Origin: JANWJE01 sp044326545
GTDB lineage: Bacteria; Chlamydiota; Chlamydiia; Chlamydiales; Parachlamydiaceae
NCBI GenBank assembly: GCA_044326545.1
Contig: JBIRBM010000003.1
Location: forward strand, 131,041 to 195,040
Length of the DNA stretch: 64,000 nucleotides
Direction of reading: 5' to 3'
Notes under the pieces: generated by a model
Databases searched by the model: none
What the model saw: the letters and a program-made list of their open reading frames with translations, nothing else
Told to the model about the DNA's origin: nothing
Part shown: positions 36,524 to 44,747 of the stretch, one piece after another
Position numbering within the stretch: position 1 is the stretch's first letter
Layout: each line of letters opens with the position of its first letter
Position numbers and translations under genes: made by a program

Positions 36524-37318
36524 TTAAAGAGTCTCTATAAACCACTGAATGGTTTCTTGCATCGCCAGTTGTAATTCTTCATTATCGGAAAAATCATGAT
36601 CACTCTTGGGAAGTTGGATGAAGCGGCTATTTAAGATCCCATCCCTGGCTTTTTCAAAGTCTCTGGCATGTTCAATTTTAACAACAGAATCTTTTTCTCC
36701 ATGAATATGCAAAAGGGGAATTTGCCTTAAACCCTGTAACTCTTTTTTAAGATCGAGGTTGAAAAATTGAGATAAAAATTCCTTGTTAGGAAAACTAGCG
36801 GGAAGATTTTTAAAAAGATCTTGTTTGAGTGGATCTAAGCTTTCCTTGGACTGATGAGATTCCCATAATTCACGCCACGGATCGCTTCGAAAAACAGGGG
36901 CCCACAATGCTAAGCTTTTGATTTGTTCAAAGCGTCTAGCAGCTAATACAGCAATTGCCCCGCCAAGGGATCGACCTAATAAACCTATTTTCGAAGAATC
37001 AACTTGGCGATGATGTTTTAAAAAATCCAGGCACGTCAATGTATCGCTAATCTCCCCTTCTAATGTGATCTCTTTAAAATCCCCTTCACTATCGCCAGCT
37101 CCTCGATAATCAAACCGTAAAACAACAAAGCCAAGTCTTGCAAGTTCTTGACCAAGAGTGACGAACATCCGAAATTTTCCACATTTATTCCCGGCAAAAC
37201 CCGGACAAATCACAATGGCGGGTCCTTTTTTTACATGCAAGGGAAGATGTAAAATTCCAAATATTTTTTCACTCTGATTGACTAATGTAATCGCTTCTCG
37301 TGTTTCGACTTTTTGCAT
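36524..37318 (-). CDS. Alpha/beta hydrolase, acyl-hydrolase/esterase type
   Basis: 264 residues with a complete alpha/beta hydrolase core: VICPGFAGNK (oxyanion loop), RFDYRGAGDSEG, nucleophile elbow LLGRSLGGA (GxSxGG), HIHGEKDSVV (acid) and KSDHDFS (His). No signal peptide, so it is cytosolic. The neighbour upstream of pfp in Chlamydiaceae is a similar hydrolase (annotated as a predicted acyltransferase family), so linkage to PPi-phosphofructokinase is conserved, although no functional tie is known. The substrate is unknown; the compact size suggests short acyl esters. Confidence 0.85.
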   Translation of the reverse strand: MQKVETREAITLVNQSEKIFGILHLPLHVKKGPAIVICPGFAGNKCGKFRMFVTLGQELARLGFVVLRFDYRGAGDSEGDFKEITLEGEISDTLTCLDFLKHHRQVDSSKIGLLGRSLGGAIAVLAARRFEQIKSLALWAPVFRSDPWRELWESHQSKESLDPLKQDLFKNLPASFPNKEFLSQFFNLDLKKELQGLRQIPLLHIHGEKDSVVKIEHARDFEKARDGILNSRFIQLPKSDHDFSDNEELQLAMQETIQWFIETL

Positions 37319-37373
37319 AACATCAACGGGTTAGAACGTATATCCTGATTCAAGCTAAAAAAAGCTAACATTC

Positions 37374-37958
37374 TTAAACATGAAGAACCAGCTCTCTGCC
37401 TTTAATTGGCGCAATCATCTGCCAAAGAAAACTGATCGTTAAAAGAACATAACGTTGAATTGTCCTTAAAACCCTCATTAAATTCCCCTCTTTTATTTTT
37501 TTTTCTGCCGGTGGTGTCACACTCAATCTTTGGTCTACGAAGCAAAGCGGGCTATGACAGATCATCTGATGGAATTTTTGCTTCTGCATAAATAGAGTTT
37601 TGACTCTATTTAATGAACATTTTTTCATGATTTTATTGTCCTTAAATAGGAGAAAAGAGGAATCAACTAACACTTTACCCATTAAAATTTGGATAATCTC
37701 AAGATCTCGATAATCCATTCGATTTTTTGGGATTAAAAAAAAATTTTTCTGGTAGACTAAAGAACTTTTTAACCAGACGTTTTTTCTATTAACAAATCCC
37801 CTCACTTCTTTTTTCATTCCTCTATGCGAGGGGATCATAGCCTGTTGAATAAATTGGTGATTCCACCGCTTTGGCCGGCTTAAAAATCGAGTGGTGAAAA
37901 ACCGAGTGAGCCCATCTCGTTGAGGTCTTGGTCGTAATGTTGAATTGAATCGGACCAT
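37374..37958 (-). CDS. Basic hypothetical protein, 194 aa
   Basis: Not recognised. The open frame reaches 38024, but a strong AGGAGG lies 6 bases before the ATG at 37956-37958 (MVRFNSTLRPRPQR), so I take that start. The protein is very basic throughout, rich in Arg, Lys, Phe and Gln, and ends in a hydrophobic stretch (YVLLTISFLWQMIAPI) that could span a membrane. A second excellent ribosome-binding site (GAGGGG) precedes an in-frame internal ATG at 37478, which would yield a 34-residue membrane peptide by itself. Codon use is not obviously that of a core gene; it could be a secreted nucleic-acid-binding or membrane protein. Confidence 0.5.
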   Translation of the reverse strand: MVRFNSTLRPRPQRDGLTRFFTTRFLSRPKRWNHQFIQQAMIPSHRGMKKEVRGFVNRKNVWLKSSLVYQKNFFLIPKNRMDYRDLEIIQILMGKVLVDSSFLLFKDNKIMKKCSLNRVKTLFMQKQKFHQMICHSPLCFVDQRLSVTPPAEKKIKEGNLMRVLRTIQRYVLLTISFLWQMIAPIKGRELVLHV

Positions 37959-38166
37959 TGAGTCCCTCCTGTCCTTCAAAAAATAATTCTCTTTCCTAAT
38001 ATTGCAAAATTGAATAAATGTCATGATAAGGAAAACTAATAAATTTTTGAATCATTAAGTTTTATCCCAAGACGCATTGACTCGACTTTGCACAATTTTT
38101 AAACCCGGATGCGCAAAGAAGCTGAGTTCAAAATCGAAGAATACCGATATAACAAGGAGCATTCCT

Positions 38167-38604
38167 ATGAAAAAAGAGAATTGGTTAGTCATCGCAAATA
38201 GTAGCCTGGCGCGTATTTTCAAAATTGAAAATGGACATCATCTGAAACAGATCAAAATCCTAGAGCATCCCGAAAGCCGTTTGCACAATTTGGATCTTGT
38301 CTCTGATAAACCCGGACGAGTTAACGAAAGCGCAAATGTATCAAGACACGCTTTGGAAAAGAAGACGACTCCAAAGGATCATGAATTTTCGGTTTTTGCC
38401 AAAGCAATAGCCGATTTTTTAAATCATGCGCATAATCAAGGAGAATTTGACGGATTGTACTTAGCTGCAAGCCCCTCCTGTTTAGGATTATTAAGAGAAA
38501 CAATCGACCCTAATTTAGCTAAAACAATAAAAAGAGAAATTGATAAAGATATGACTCACATGACATCTGAAGACATTCAGTCACATTTTCCCTTTCAATC
38601 TTAG
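38167..38604 (+). CDS. Host-attachment-protein family (AtsA-like)
   Basis: 145 residues. AAGGAG stands 7 bases before the ATG at 38167 (MKKENWLVIANSS), so the 30 additional codons of the open frame are ignored. The pattern WLVIANSSLARIFKIENG, then an LDLVSDKPGR/ESAN segment, FAKAIADFLNHA, DGLYLAASPSCLGLLRE and LAKTIKREIDKDMTHMTSEDI is that of the small proteins annotated as required for attachment to host cells. The fold is related to release-factor eRF1 domain 2 like proteins. The name comes from plant-associated bacteria and should not be read as proof of adhesion. It is cytosolic, with no signal. Confidence 0.8.
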   Translation: MKKENWLVIANSSLARIFKIENGHHLKQIKILEHPESRLHNLDLVSDKPGRVNESANVSRHALEKKTTPKDHEFSVFAKAIADFLNHAHNQGEFDGLYLAASPSCLGLLRETIDPNLAKTIKREIDKDMTHMTSEDIQSHFPFQS

Positions 38605-38686
38605 ACACTCTAAGGTCAGTTAGAAACTGCTCTACAAATGAAAGTGACACCATTTCCTACAAACGCGTAAAAAAATTTTGCCTTTT

Positions 38687-38718
38687 TAGGGCGTGTCATC
38701 AATTGATGACACGCCCTA
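38687..38718. repeat. 32-bp perfect palindrome
   Basis: The centre is CAATTG with GATGACACGCCCTA on the right arm and its exact complement on the left. Flanks contain AAAAAAATTTTGCC and AAATTGATAGC-GCAA, resembling the flanks of the hairpin at 9464. A partial relative (AGGGCACGTCATCAATTG) lies near 14972. Confidence 0.85.
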
Positions 38719-38801
38719 GGAAATTGATAGCCGCAACCCATACAGGTTCTTATAGAAGCGAACCAATCTTGATGACCAAGATGAAAACAGAATGAGACAT
38801 C

Positions 38802-40316
38802 ATGAACGATGATTTTTGGAATGAACTAAATGATGGTGAAATTCATGTAAGGGATAGTTTGCAATTCGAACTTAAATCAGAATTTTTTATTAACCCTAAA
38901 TTAAAAAACAATGTCTATAAACAAGAAATTTACATTTTCATTCCGAACTCTCTTCAAATCAATCCTGAAACATATTCAAAACAACAATTTTACCTTGATG
39001 AGACGAATTTAATACGCTATAAAACACCTGTCATGAGTTTGAGCGATTTGGTCAATCCCGACTTTTCAACCTCTCCTCTGACCCGACTTCAAAAAAACAT
39101 CACCCACTCAAATGCCAATCATTGTGATGTAATAGACTCGGATGAGCTCAAATTATTTGGTGCTATTTTTCGAGGGACAATCCGTGAGCGTATTCATCAA
39201 ATAATTAAAAGCATAAAAACAGAAGAATCAGGAAAAGTCATCAACTCTATTGGCTGTTTATGCTCTGAAATTGCAGGTGTTTGTTATACATTCAGGCAAT
39301 TATACAAAAATGCTGACCCTTATTCAACTTCCTCTGAACTGATTCGTTATTTCAAGTATATTGACGAATTCATTAGCATCGTGATCGATGAATTTTTAGT
39401 GATTTTACTTAAAGAATACCGAACGTTAGATCATAACGACAAACATGCTGAAGCAATGATAGCACAATGCATCATCAAAGAAAAACTCTATAGAAAAAGA
39501 CATCACATGGGACCCAAAATATCTCAAGGACATTTTTTTGCGAATGAATCGATTCTTTACAGGCAAGGACTTCTCCATCGATTTGTTCTTGAATGTCTAA
39601 CCCTTAAGCATATTCGCGTCTCTTCTGCAGAAAAGCATCGAAATATTTTGGGATCCATTGCAGCAGGCGTCGCCATGCTCGTTTATCTGACATTATTCGC
39701 TTGGAACGCCTCATCACTCGTCATTAATTCCTTTTCTTTCATCATGTTGGCGGCTTTTTTTTATATCCTCAAAGACCGCATTAAGGAGGGATTTAAAACG
39801 CTCTACTCTCGAAAAGCCCATCACTGGTTTCCCGATTATTCCACTGAAATTATGAGTTTTAAAGGATTTAAAGTCGGAAAATTAAAAGAAAATTTCGCTT
39901 TTATTGACTCTAGCGAATTACCTCTTGGATTCCTAAAAATTAGAAATCATGACTTTCACGAAGAATTACAAGCTCTGCACCGCGATGAAACAATTATTCA
40001 GTATAAAAGAGAAATGAGATTAACAGCGCCTTCACATCATCATGGAGAAAGGAGACGATCAATCACGACAAATTTTCGTCTTAACATTCATCACTTTTTG
40101 CAAAAGGCAAGCAATCCTTTTCAAACAAATCTTTCATTTGATCCCTATACTCAAGAAATTTCAAAAAAACTGCTTCCTAAAGTCTATCACCTGAATTTAA
40201 TCATCAAGAATTCTTTTCTTAAAGAGGATTTGAATCCAAAAATCGAGATTAAGACCTACTCCGTTATAGTAGATAAAAACGGAATTAAAAGAGTGGAACA
40301 CACGAGAAAAAATTAG
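38802..40316 (+). CDS. Hypothetical membrane protein, 504 aa
   Basis: Not recognised. The first 280 residues are soluble and helical, with no signal peptide. Residues about 286-330 form a pair of hydrophobic helices separated by a few residues (GSIAAGVAMLVYLTLFAW, SFSFIMLAAFFYILKD), followed by a basic C-terminal soluble part with many Lys, His and Arg (THHHGERRRS type). A central hairpin with soluble domains on both sides suggests both ends are in the cytosol. The gene is 33 bases upstream of the DUF2156 gene and is probably co-transcribed. Its N-terminus at ATG 38802 lies just after a dispersed repeat. Confidence 0.6.
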   Translation: MNDDFWNELNDGEIHVRDSLQFELKSEFFINPKLKNNVYKQEIYIFIPNSLQINPETYSKQQFYLDETNLIRYKTPVMSLSDLVNPDFSTSPLTRLQKNITHSNANHCDVIDSDELKLFGAIFRGTIRERIHQIIKSIKTEESGKVINSIGCLCSEIAGVCYTFRQLYKNADPYSTSSELIRYFKYIDEFISIVIDEFLVILLKEYRTLDHNDKHAEAMIAQCIIKEKLYRKRHHMGPKISQGHFFANESILYRQGLLHRFVLECLTLKHIRVSSAEKHRNILGSIAAGVAMLVYLTLFAWNASSLVINSFSFIMLAAFFYILKDRIKEGFKTLYSRKAHHWFPDYSTEIMSFKGFKVGKLKENFAFIDSSELPLGFLKIRNHDFHEELQALHRDETIIQYKREMRLTAPSHHHGERRRSITTNFRLNIHHFLQKASNPFQTNLSFDPYTQEISKKLLPKVYHLNLIIKNSFLKEDLNPKIEIKTYSVIVDKNGIKRVEHTRKN

Positions 40317-40349
40317 ATATTTTTATTTACCTTTAAACAAATAAAACGC

Positions 40350-41207
40350 ATGCATATCGAGCCGCTTAAGATTTTACATCAAAAATTATTGCAGCCAAGA
40401 CTCCAACAATTGAATAGCCCCCTTTCTGAGTATTCATTTGCTAATCTCTACTTATTTAGAGAGAGACATCAGTATGAAGTGATAACAATAGATGATCATG
40501 TTTTCTTAAAAGGAGTCACCCGTGATCAGATTCCTTACATCATGCCAACGTCTCATCCAGCAAATATCCCCCGCCCTATTTTAAAGCAAGTTCTTTCAAC
40601 TTCTTATCCTTTATTTCCCATTCCGGATGAATGGCTTTTAGATCTAGATCATCAGATCTTTCATTCCGATTTTAATGAAAATGAAAGTGATTACCTGTAT
40701 TCTCGGACAAAATTTTTACACTACGCAGGAAGACATTTAGACAGCAAACGGAATCAAATCAAACAACTTTTAAAACAAAACGAGGTCAAGAGTGTCCTCT
40801 TTTCAGATCAAATTAAAGATGCAGAATTGATCCTTGAAATTTGGGCTCAAGAATATGGAGAAGAGAATCAAACAGATTATTTATCATGTCTAGAGGCAGT
40901 GAGGAATGCCAAAGAGTTGAATCTTCATGGTCGAATTGTCTATGTCAATAAAAAACCGGCTGTTTTTTTTCTTGGAGAATGGGGAGCAAAAAATTCCTTT
41001 ATGGTTCATTTTTCAAAAGGTGACAAATCGATAAAAGGAATCTATCCTTATCTGTTTCAAGATTTAGCTAAATCTCTAGGAGAAGGGTGCTCTTGGATTA
41101 ACTTAGAACAAGATTTAGGGCTCCCCTCTCTTCGTTATTCAAAAAAATCGTATCAACCTGATTTTTTATTGAAAAAATGGCGTCTTCATTTCATTGTTGA
41201 TGAATAG
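40350..41207 (+). CDS. DUF2156 / phosphatidylglycerol lysyltransferase C-terminal-like protein
   Basis: 285 residues resembling the soluble acyltransferase-like domain of MprF-type proteins. Features: SFANLYLFRERHQYEV, FNENESDYLYSRTKFLHYAGR, KRNQIKQLLKQ, GRIVYVNKKPAVFFLGEWG, FMVHFSKGDKSIKGIYPYLFQDLAK, WINLEQDLGLPSLRYSKKSYQP. These are typical of stand-alone DUF2156 proteins with the double GNAT fold. There are no membrane helices. Free-standing members have no firmly assigned substrate; aminoacyl transfer from tRNA is the family precedent. Partner gene upstream at 38802. Confidence 0.75.
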   Translation: MHIEPLKILHQKLLQPRLQQLNSPLSEYSFANLYLFRERHQYEVITIDDHVFLKGVTRDQIPYIMPTSHPANIPRPILKQVLSTSYPLFPIPDEWLLDLDHQIFHSDFNENESDYLYSRTKFLHYAGRHLDSKRNQIKQLLKQNEVKSVLFSDQIKDAELILEIWAQEYGEENQTDYLSCLEAVRNAKELNLHGRIVYVNKKPAVFFLGEWGAKNSFMVHFSKGDKSIKGIYPYLFQDLAKSLGEGCSWINLEQDLGLPSLRYSKKSYQPDFLLKKWRLHFIVDE

Positions 41208-41263
41208 CTTGCGTTAAAACCTCGCGAATCGAACATCGTAAGCCCAAAGAAAAAAACATGAAG

Positions 41264-41336
41264 ACAGGTTCTTAAGCAGCAGGAGCGCTATTTGGCCTAA
41301 AGCCAAAATAGCGCTCCTGTTTGGGATAAGGTGAGT
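41264..41336. repeat. Composite repeat with strong 17-18-bp hairpin between convergent genes
   Basis: Starts with ACAGGTTCTTAAG (family B) and ends with GATAAGGTGAGTT (family A right arm). In between, CAGGAGCGCTATTTGGC (41280-41296) pairs with GCCAAAATAGCGCTCCTG (41302-41319). It lies between convergent genes, so it may work as a terminator in spite of lacking a T-run. Confidence 0.8.
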
Positions 41337-41348
41337 TCCAAAGATCAA

Positions 41349-42401
41349 TTATGCAATTGCAATAGCTGAATCCAAATAGACATCTTGAATGTAATTCAAC
41401 AATTGAATGCCTTCCTTCATCTGTTTCTGAAAAGCTTTACGCCCTGAAATAAGACCTGTTCCACCAGCCCGTTTATTAATAATGGCAGTTCTAACAGAGT
41501 CTTTCAGATCACTCTTACCCGATTCGCCGCCTGAGTTAATTAATCCCATCCGTCCCATATAGCAATTAGCGACTTGATATCGATTTAAATCGATAGGGTG
41601 AAGAGTTGTTAAGCTATCATAAACCAGATGGCTTGTTTTGCCATATTGAAGTGCTTGATAGCCGCCATTATTGGTTGCTTGCTTTTGCTTAATGATGTCA
41701 GCCTCTATTGTGACCCCTAAATGATTGGCTTGCCCCGTTAAATCTGCACTTGTTGAATAATCGATTCCATCTTTTTTAAAAGCATCATTTCGCAGATAAC
41801 ACCAAAGAACTGTCGCCATTCCAAGTTGATGGGCTAGTTCAAATGCTTGACTTGTCTCTTGAATTTGTCGATGAGATCCCTCTGAACCAAAATAAATCGT
41901 CGATCCAACCGCAACGGCTCCCATCTCAAATGCCTGCTCAACTTGCCCAAAGTAAATTTGATCGTGGGTGTTGGGATAGCTCAACAGCTCATTGTGATTC
42001 AACTTCACAATAAAAGGAATTTTGTGTGCATAGCGACGGGCAACAGCACCTAAAACACCTAACGTTGAAGCAACGGCATTGCATCCTCCTTCAATGGCAA
42101 GTTTCACAATATTCTCCGGATCAAAATAATCAGGATTCATTGCAAAGCTTGCGCCAGCTGAATGTTCGACCCCTTGATCCACCGGTAATATGGAAAGATA
42201 ACCGGTTCCCCCTAAACGTCCTGTATTAAACATGTGGGCAAGATTACGTAAAACTGCAGGCTTGCGATCAGAGAGAGAGAGGACGCGGTCGATAAAATCA
42301 GGTCCTGGCAAATGAAGTTTATCTTTTGAAATCGTCTTGCATTGATGGTTCAGCAAATCTTCACATTCATCGCCCAGTAGTGTCTGAAGATGATTTAACA
42401 T
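41349..42401 (-). CDS. dhnA: Class I fructose-bisphosphate aldolase, DhnA type
   Basis: 350 residues. It cleaves fructose 1,6-bisphosphate to the two triose phosphates by a Schiff-base mechanism. Motifs: PVDQGVEHSAG, ALAIEGGCNA-type loop (KLAIEGGCNAVAST), KLNHNELLSYP, LWCYLRND, EADIIKQKQ (Schiff-base Lys), NSGGESG and AGGTGLISGRKAFQK. This archaeal-type class I aldolase is the chlamydial glycolytic aldolase. It is last in a ROK kinase-HAD-dhnA run, 14 bases after the HAD gene, so one sugar operon is likely. Confidence 0.95.
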   Translation of the reverse strand: MLNHLQTLLGDECEDLLNHQCKTISKDKLHLPGPDFIDRVLSLSDRKPAVLRNLAHMFNTGRLGGTGYLSILPVDQGVEHSAGASFAMNPDYFDPENIVKLAIEGGCNAVASTLGVLGAVARRYAHKIPFIVKLNHNELLSYPNTHDQIYFGQVEQAFEMGAVAVGSTIYFGSEGSHRQIQETSQAFELAHQLGMATVLWCYLRNDAFKKDGIDYSTSADLTGQANHLGVTIEADIIKQKQATNNGGYQALQYGKTSHLVYDSLTTLHPIDLNRYQVANCYMGRMGLINSGGESGKSDLKDSVRTAIINKRAGGTGLISGRKAFQKQMKEGIQLLNYIQDVYLDSAIAIA

Positions 42402-42415
42402 AACACAACGTCCTT

Positions 42416-43039
42416 TTATGAGGTTTTATGCAATAACAAATCATGAATTATTTTTTGTGTTTGATCGTAATTCTTATGCTGAATTATTTGCAAACCAAGG
42501 CTGCTTCCGATCTCCGTAAGCATGGCACGATCATCGATATAGATCACCTCGTGAGGCGAAACTTGCGCCATGTCCAAAGCGAAATGATACATCTGGATAT
42601 CGGGCTTTCTACAACCAATAAAACAGGAGCAAACAAAAAAATCAATAAACTCTCGCAATTTAAAATGATTGATTCTATGCAACATCAATTCTCTTCCTTC
42701 GTTGCTAAGAGCAACAATCCGCAAAGAATATCGCTCTTTTACATCGCGTATTAATTCAATCATTTTCACATAAGGCTCCGAGCGAGAAAACATAAATTCT
42801 TTAAATTCGTTTCGTTCGAAAGGTCTTGGCATATAAAAAACCACTCGATCAAGATAAACATCCAAACTAATTTTCCCTATTTCATAGGTATCGAACGTCA
42901 GGGCATGTCTTTTATTGAGTTCAATCAGATCTAAGCTAAAAGTCTTTGCGGCACTCTCTCGGATACTATGATCCCAGCCATTTGTCAACAAAACCCCTCC
43001 GATATCCAAAAACAATGTCGTATAATGTGAAGAATTCAT
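42416..43039 (-). CDS. HAD-superfamily phosphatase (YihX-like)
   Basis: 207 residues. The motif order fits a subfamily IA HAD phosphatase: FLDIGGVLL (nucleophile Asp; the usual second Asp replaced by Gly as in YihX-type enzymes), ALSNEGRE (motif II Ser), CRKPDIQMYHFAL (motif III Lys) and VIYIDDR (motif IV acids). A helical cap is inserted after motif I. YihX acts on alpha-glucose 1-phosphate, so with its neighbours a sugar-phosphate substrate is plausible, but this is inference. Its ATG overlaps the ROK gene stop (ATGA). Confidence 0.85.
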   Translation of the reverse strand: MNSSHYTTLFLDIGGVLLTNGWDHSIRESAAKTFSLDLIELNKRHALTFDTYEIGKISLDVYLDRVVFYMPRPFERNEFKEFMFSRSEPYVKMIELIRDVKERYSLRIVALSNEGRELMLHRINHFKLREFIDFFVCSCFIGCRKPDIQMYHFALDMAQVSPHEVIYIDDRAMLTEIGSSLGLQIIQHKNYDQTQKIIHDLLLHKTS

Positions 43040-44034
43040 TCTAAAGCCCCTTCAGATTGATTCAATAAATGAAAAATCGCAGCAGCAGAGCCAACAACTC
43101 CAACTTCTTTACCCAATCGCCCCTTTACAACGTCCATTGATTGGGTTGCCGCTTGTAACGAGATTTCTCTTATCCCTTTTTCGATCATAGAAACAATTTC
43201 CGGTATGCCATCAACAAGTCCTCCTCCCAAAATTAATCGAGAAGGATTATACAAATTGACTAAGCTAGCCAGACCATGGATCAATGCTTTTTGCATATGA
43301 TGGATCACTTCCTTAGCCATTGAATCCCCTCGGCGATAGCCTTCCACAACTGTTTTAGCGTTAACTTCGTTGATATTTCCCCTCGCAATTTCTAGGAGAC
43401 ACTGGCTGCGAGATCCACTCTTATCGGTTTGAATAGCCTCTTGCGCTCTTGCAGCTATTCCCCAGCCTCCCGCAATCGCTTCAAAACATCCCTGTTTTCC
43501 ACACGTACAGATCGGACCATTCAAATCAATCGTCATGTGTCCTACTTCACCAAACGTGTTGCTCGATCCTGTCATTAATCGCCCTCCGCTCACGATGCCG
43601 GCACCGATTCCCGTACCAATAAACACGCAAAGAATATCTTGATACCCCTTTCCTGCGCCATAAAGCCATTCCCCAAGAGCTATTGCTCTAACATCGTTAA
43701 AAATTCCAACAGGTATTTGAACAATTTTCTCGATATTGGCTTTTAAAGGAATATTATTCCATTTTAGATTAGGAGCGAAAGTAACAGAGCCTGAATTCAG
43801 CTCGATTTGTCCAGCAACTCCAATTCCAATTCCTGATAAAGGAACACCTGTTCCACTTTGCAGGGCGTGAATTCCTTTGATTAATCGTTCTTGAACAGCT
43901 ATTGGTCCATCTTCGACTTCTGTGTGCAAGCGCATTCCATCAAGAATATGTCCCGTTGCATCAACAACGCCCATTTCTATTTTTGTCCCCCCTAAATCGA
44001 CCCCAATTGCATACCTTAAATCTAGATTAGGCAT
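43036..44034 (-). CDS. ROK-family sugar kinase (probable glucokinase)
   Basis: 332 residues. The N-terminal ATP motif is GVDLGGTKIEMGVVD, then GIFNDVRAIALGEW (Asn-Asp catalytic), FIGTGIGAGIV (phosphate 2), EVGHMT with the metal-binding His and the ROK zinc cluster CTCGKQGCFE. All match ATP-dependent glucokinases of this family. Chlamydiaceae import glucose 6-phosphate and lack a glucokinase, whereas some environmental chlamydiae phosphorylate glucose themselves; this gene would supply that step. Start of a three-gene sugar operon with HAD and dhnA, divergent from ptsH. Confidence 0.88.
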   Translation of the reverse strand: MPNLDLRYAIGVDLGGTKIEMGVVDATGHILDGMRLHTEVEDGPIAVQERLIKGIHALQSGTGVPLSGIGIGVAGQIELNSGSVTFAPNLKWNNIPLKANIEKIVQIPVGIFNDVRAIALGEWLYGAGKGYQDILCVFIGTGIGAGIVSGGRLMTGSSNTFGEVGHMTIDLNGPICTCGKQGCFEAIAGGWGIAARAQEAIQTDKSGSRSQCLLEIARGNINEVNAKTVVEGYRRGDSMAKEVIHHMQKALIHGLASLVNLYNPSRLILGGGLVDGIPEIVSMIEKGIREISLQAATQSMDVVKGRLGKEVGVVGSAAAIFHLLNQSEGALE

Positions 44035-44364
44035 TATTGTCCTTTTTTAAAATCAAATAAAAATACATGTTAAAATCAATCTTCTCGCAATCATGAGAGC
44101 AATCTAATTGCGTGAAAATAAAGGGGTATTTGAGCCTTCCAGAACGTCAAGATTCAATCTTGAAATTAAAAACCTGCCTTCAATTAATGCAGGAGGGGGT
44201 ATAATTTCTAAACAAACTCTAAATCACGCAAATATCTGTGCTAATCAAATACAGCTTTATAAAAAATTAACATATTCTTTATTTAACACTCAAAATTTTT
44301 AATCAAGGTATGAGATAGTTTTTTTATAGAGATTCTAGAATGTTGGAGGGTTGGTTATAGTCGG
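44035..44364. other. Intergenic region between ROK kinase and ptsH (330 bp)
   Basis: AT-rich, no supported gene. A weak hairpin (CCTGC 44174, GCAGG 44190) precedes GAGGGGG and TATAAT near 44200-44206. A GGAGGG motif at 44346-44351 lies about 13 bases before the ptsH start and could act as its ribosome-binding site despite long spacing. Divergent promoters are expected. Confidence 0.4.
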
Positions 44365-44628
44365 ATGAAAAATATCGAAGCAACAGGCAAATTCAAAGTA
44401 AACGACTTTAGAGGACTGCACGCTGAACCTTCTATAGAAATTGTCAAGTGTGCAAGTAATTTCAAATCAGAAATTTATCTTTTACATCAAAAGCAAGAAG
44501 TGAGTGCAAAATCATTGTTGAGCATTTTGACGCTAGCGGCGAAAAAAGGCGCTCTAATTGGAGTGAAAGCTTTCGGAGAAGACGCAGAAGAAGCAGTGCA
44601 ATCTATTGTTAAATTAGAAGGTGTCTGA
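44365..44628 (+). CDS. ptsH: HPr-like phosphocarrier with altered active-site loop
   Basis: 87 residues with the HPr alpha/beta fold pattern. The active-site loop reads RGLHAEPSIEIVK: His19 (His15 of E. coli HPr) is kept, but the next-but-one residue, normally Arg17, is Glu21. Ser50 in VSAKSLLSIL corresponds to the regulatory Ser46 of HPr, and the AKS context is preserved. Chlamydiae have HPr with HPr kinase but an incomplete PTS, so it may serve in regulation rather than sugar transport. Divergent from the ROK kinase gene. Confidence 0.8.
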   Translation: MKNIEATGKFKVNDFRGLHAEPSIEIVKCASNFKSEIYLLHQKQEVSAKSLLSILTLAAKKGALIGVKAFGEDAEEAVQSIVKLEGV

Positions 44629-44747
44629 AAATCATGAATGGTTAAAAACGTGAAGACAGGTTCTTAAGAATCGCTCAAACAGCTTTAAAAATTTGCGCTA
44701 TATTCTCTCCTTGATTATAACGAAAATAAAGAAAAAAGGAGGGCCTT

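Noticed and set aside
41280..41319. Classical rho-independent terminator
   Set aside because: The hairpin is strong but lacks a T-run on either side and matches the dispersed repeat family; kept as a repeat.
44108..44302. 64-codon plus-strand frame upstream of ptsH
   Set aside because: Poor composition, TTG-type start, no ribosome-binding site; treated as part of the intergenic region.
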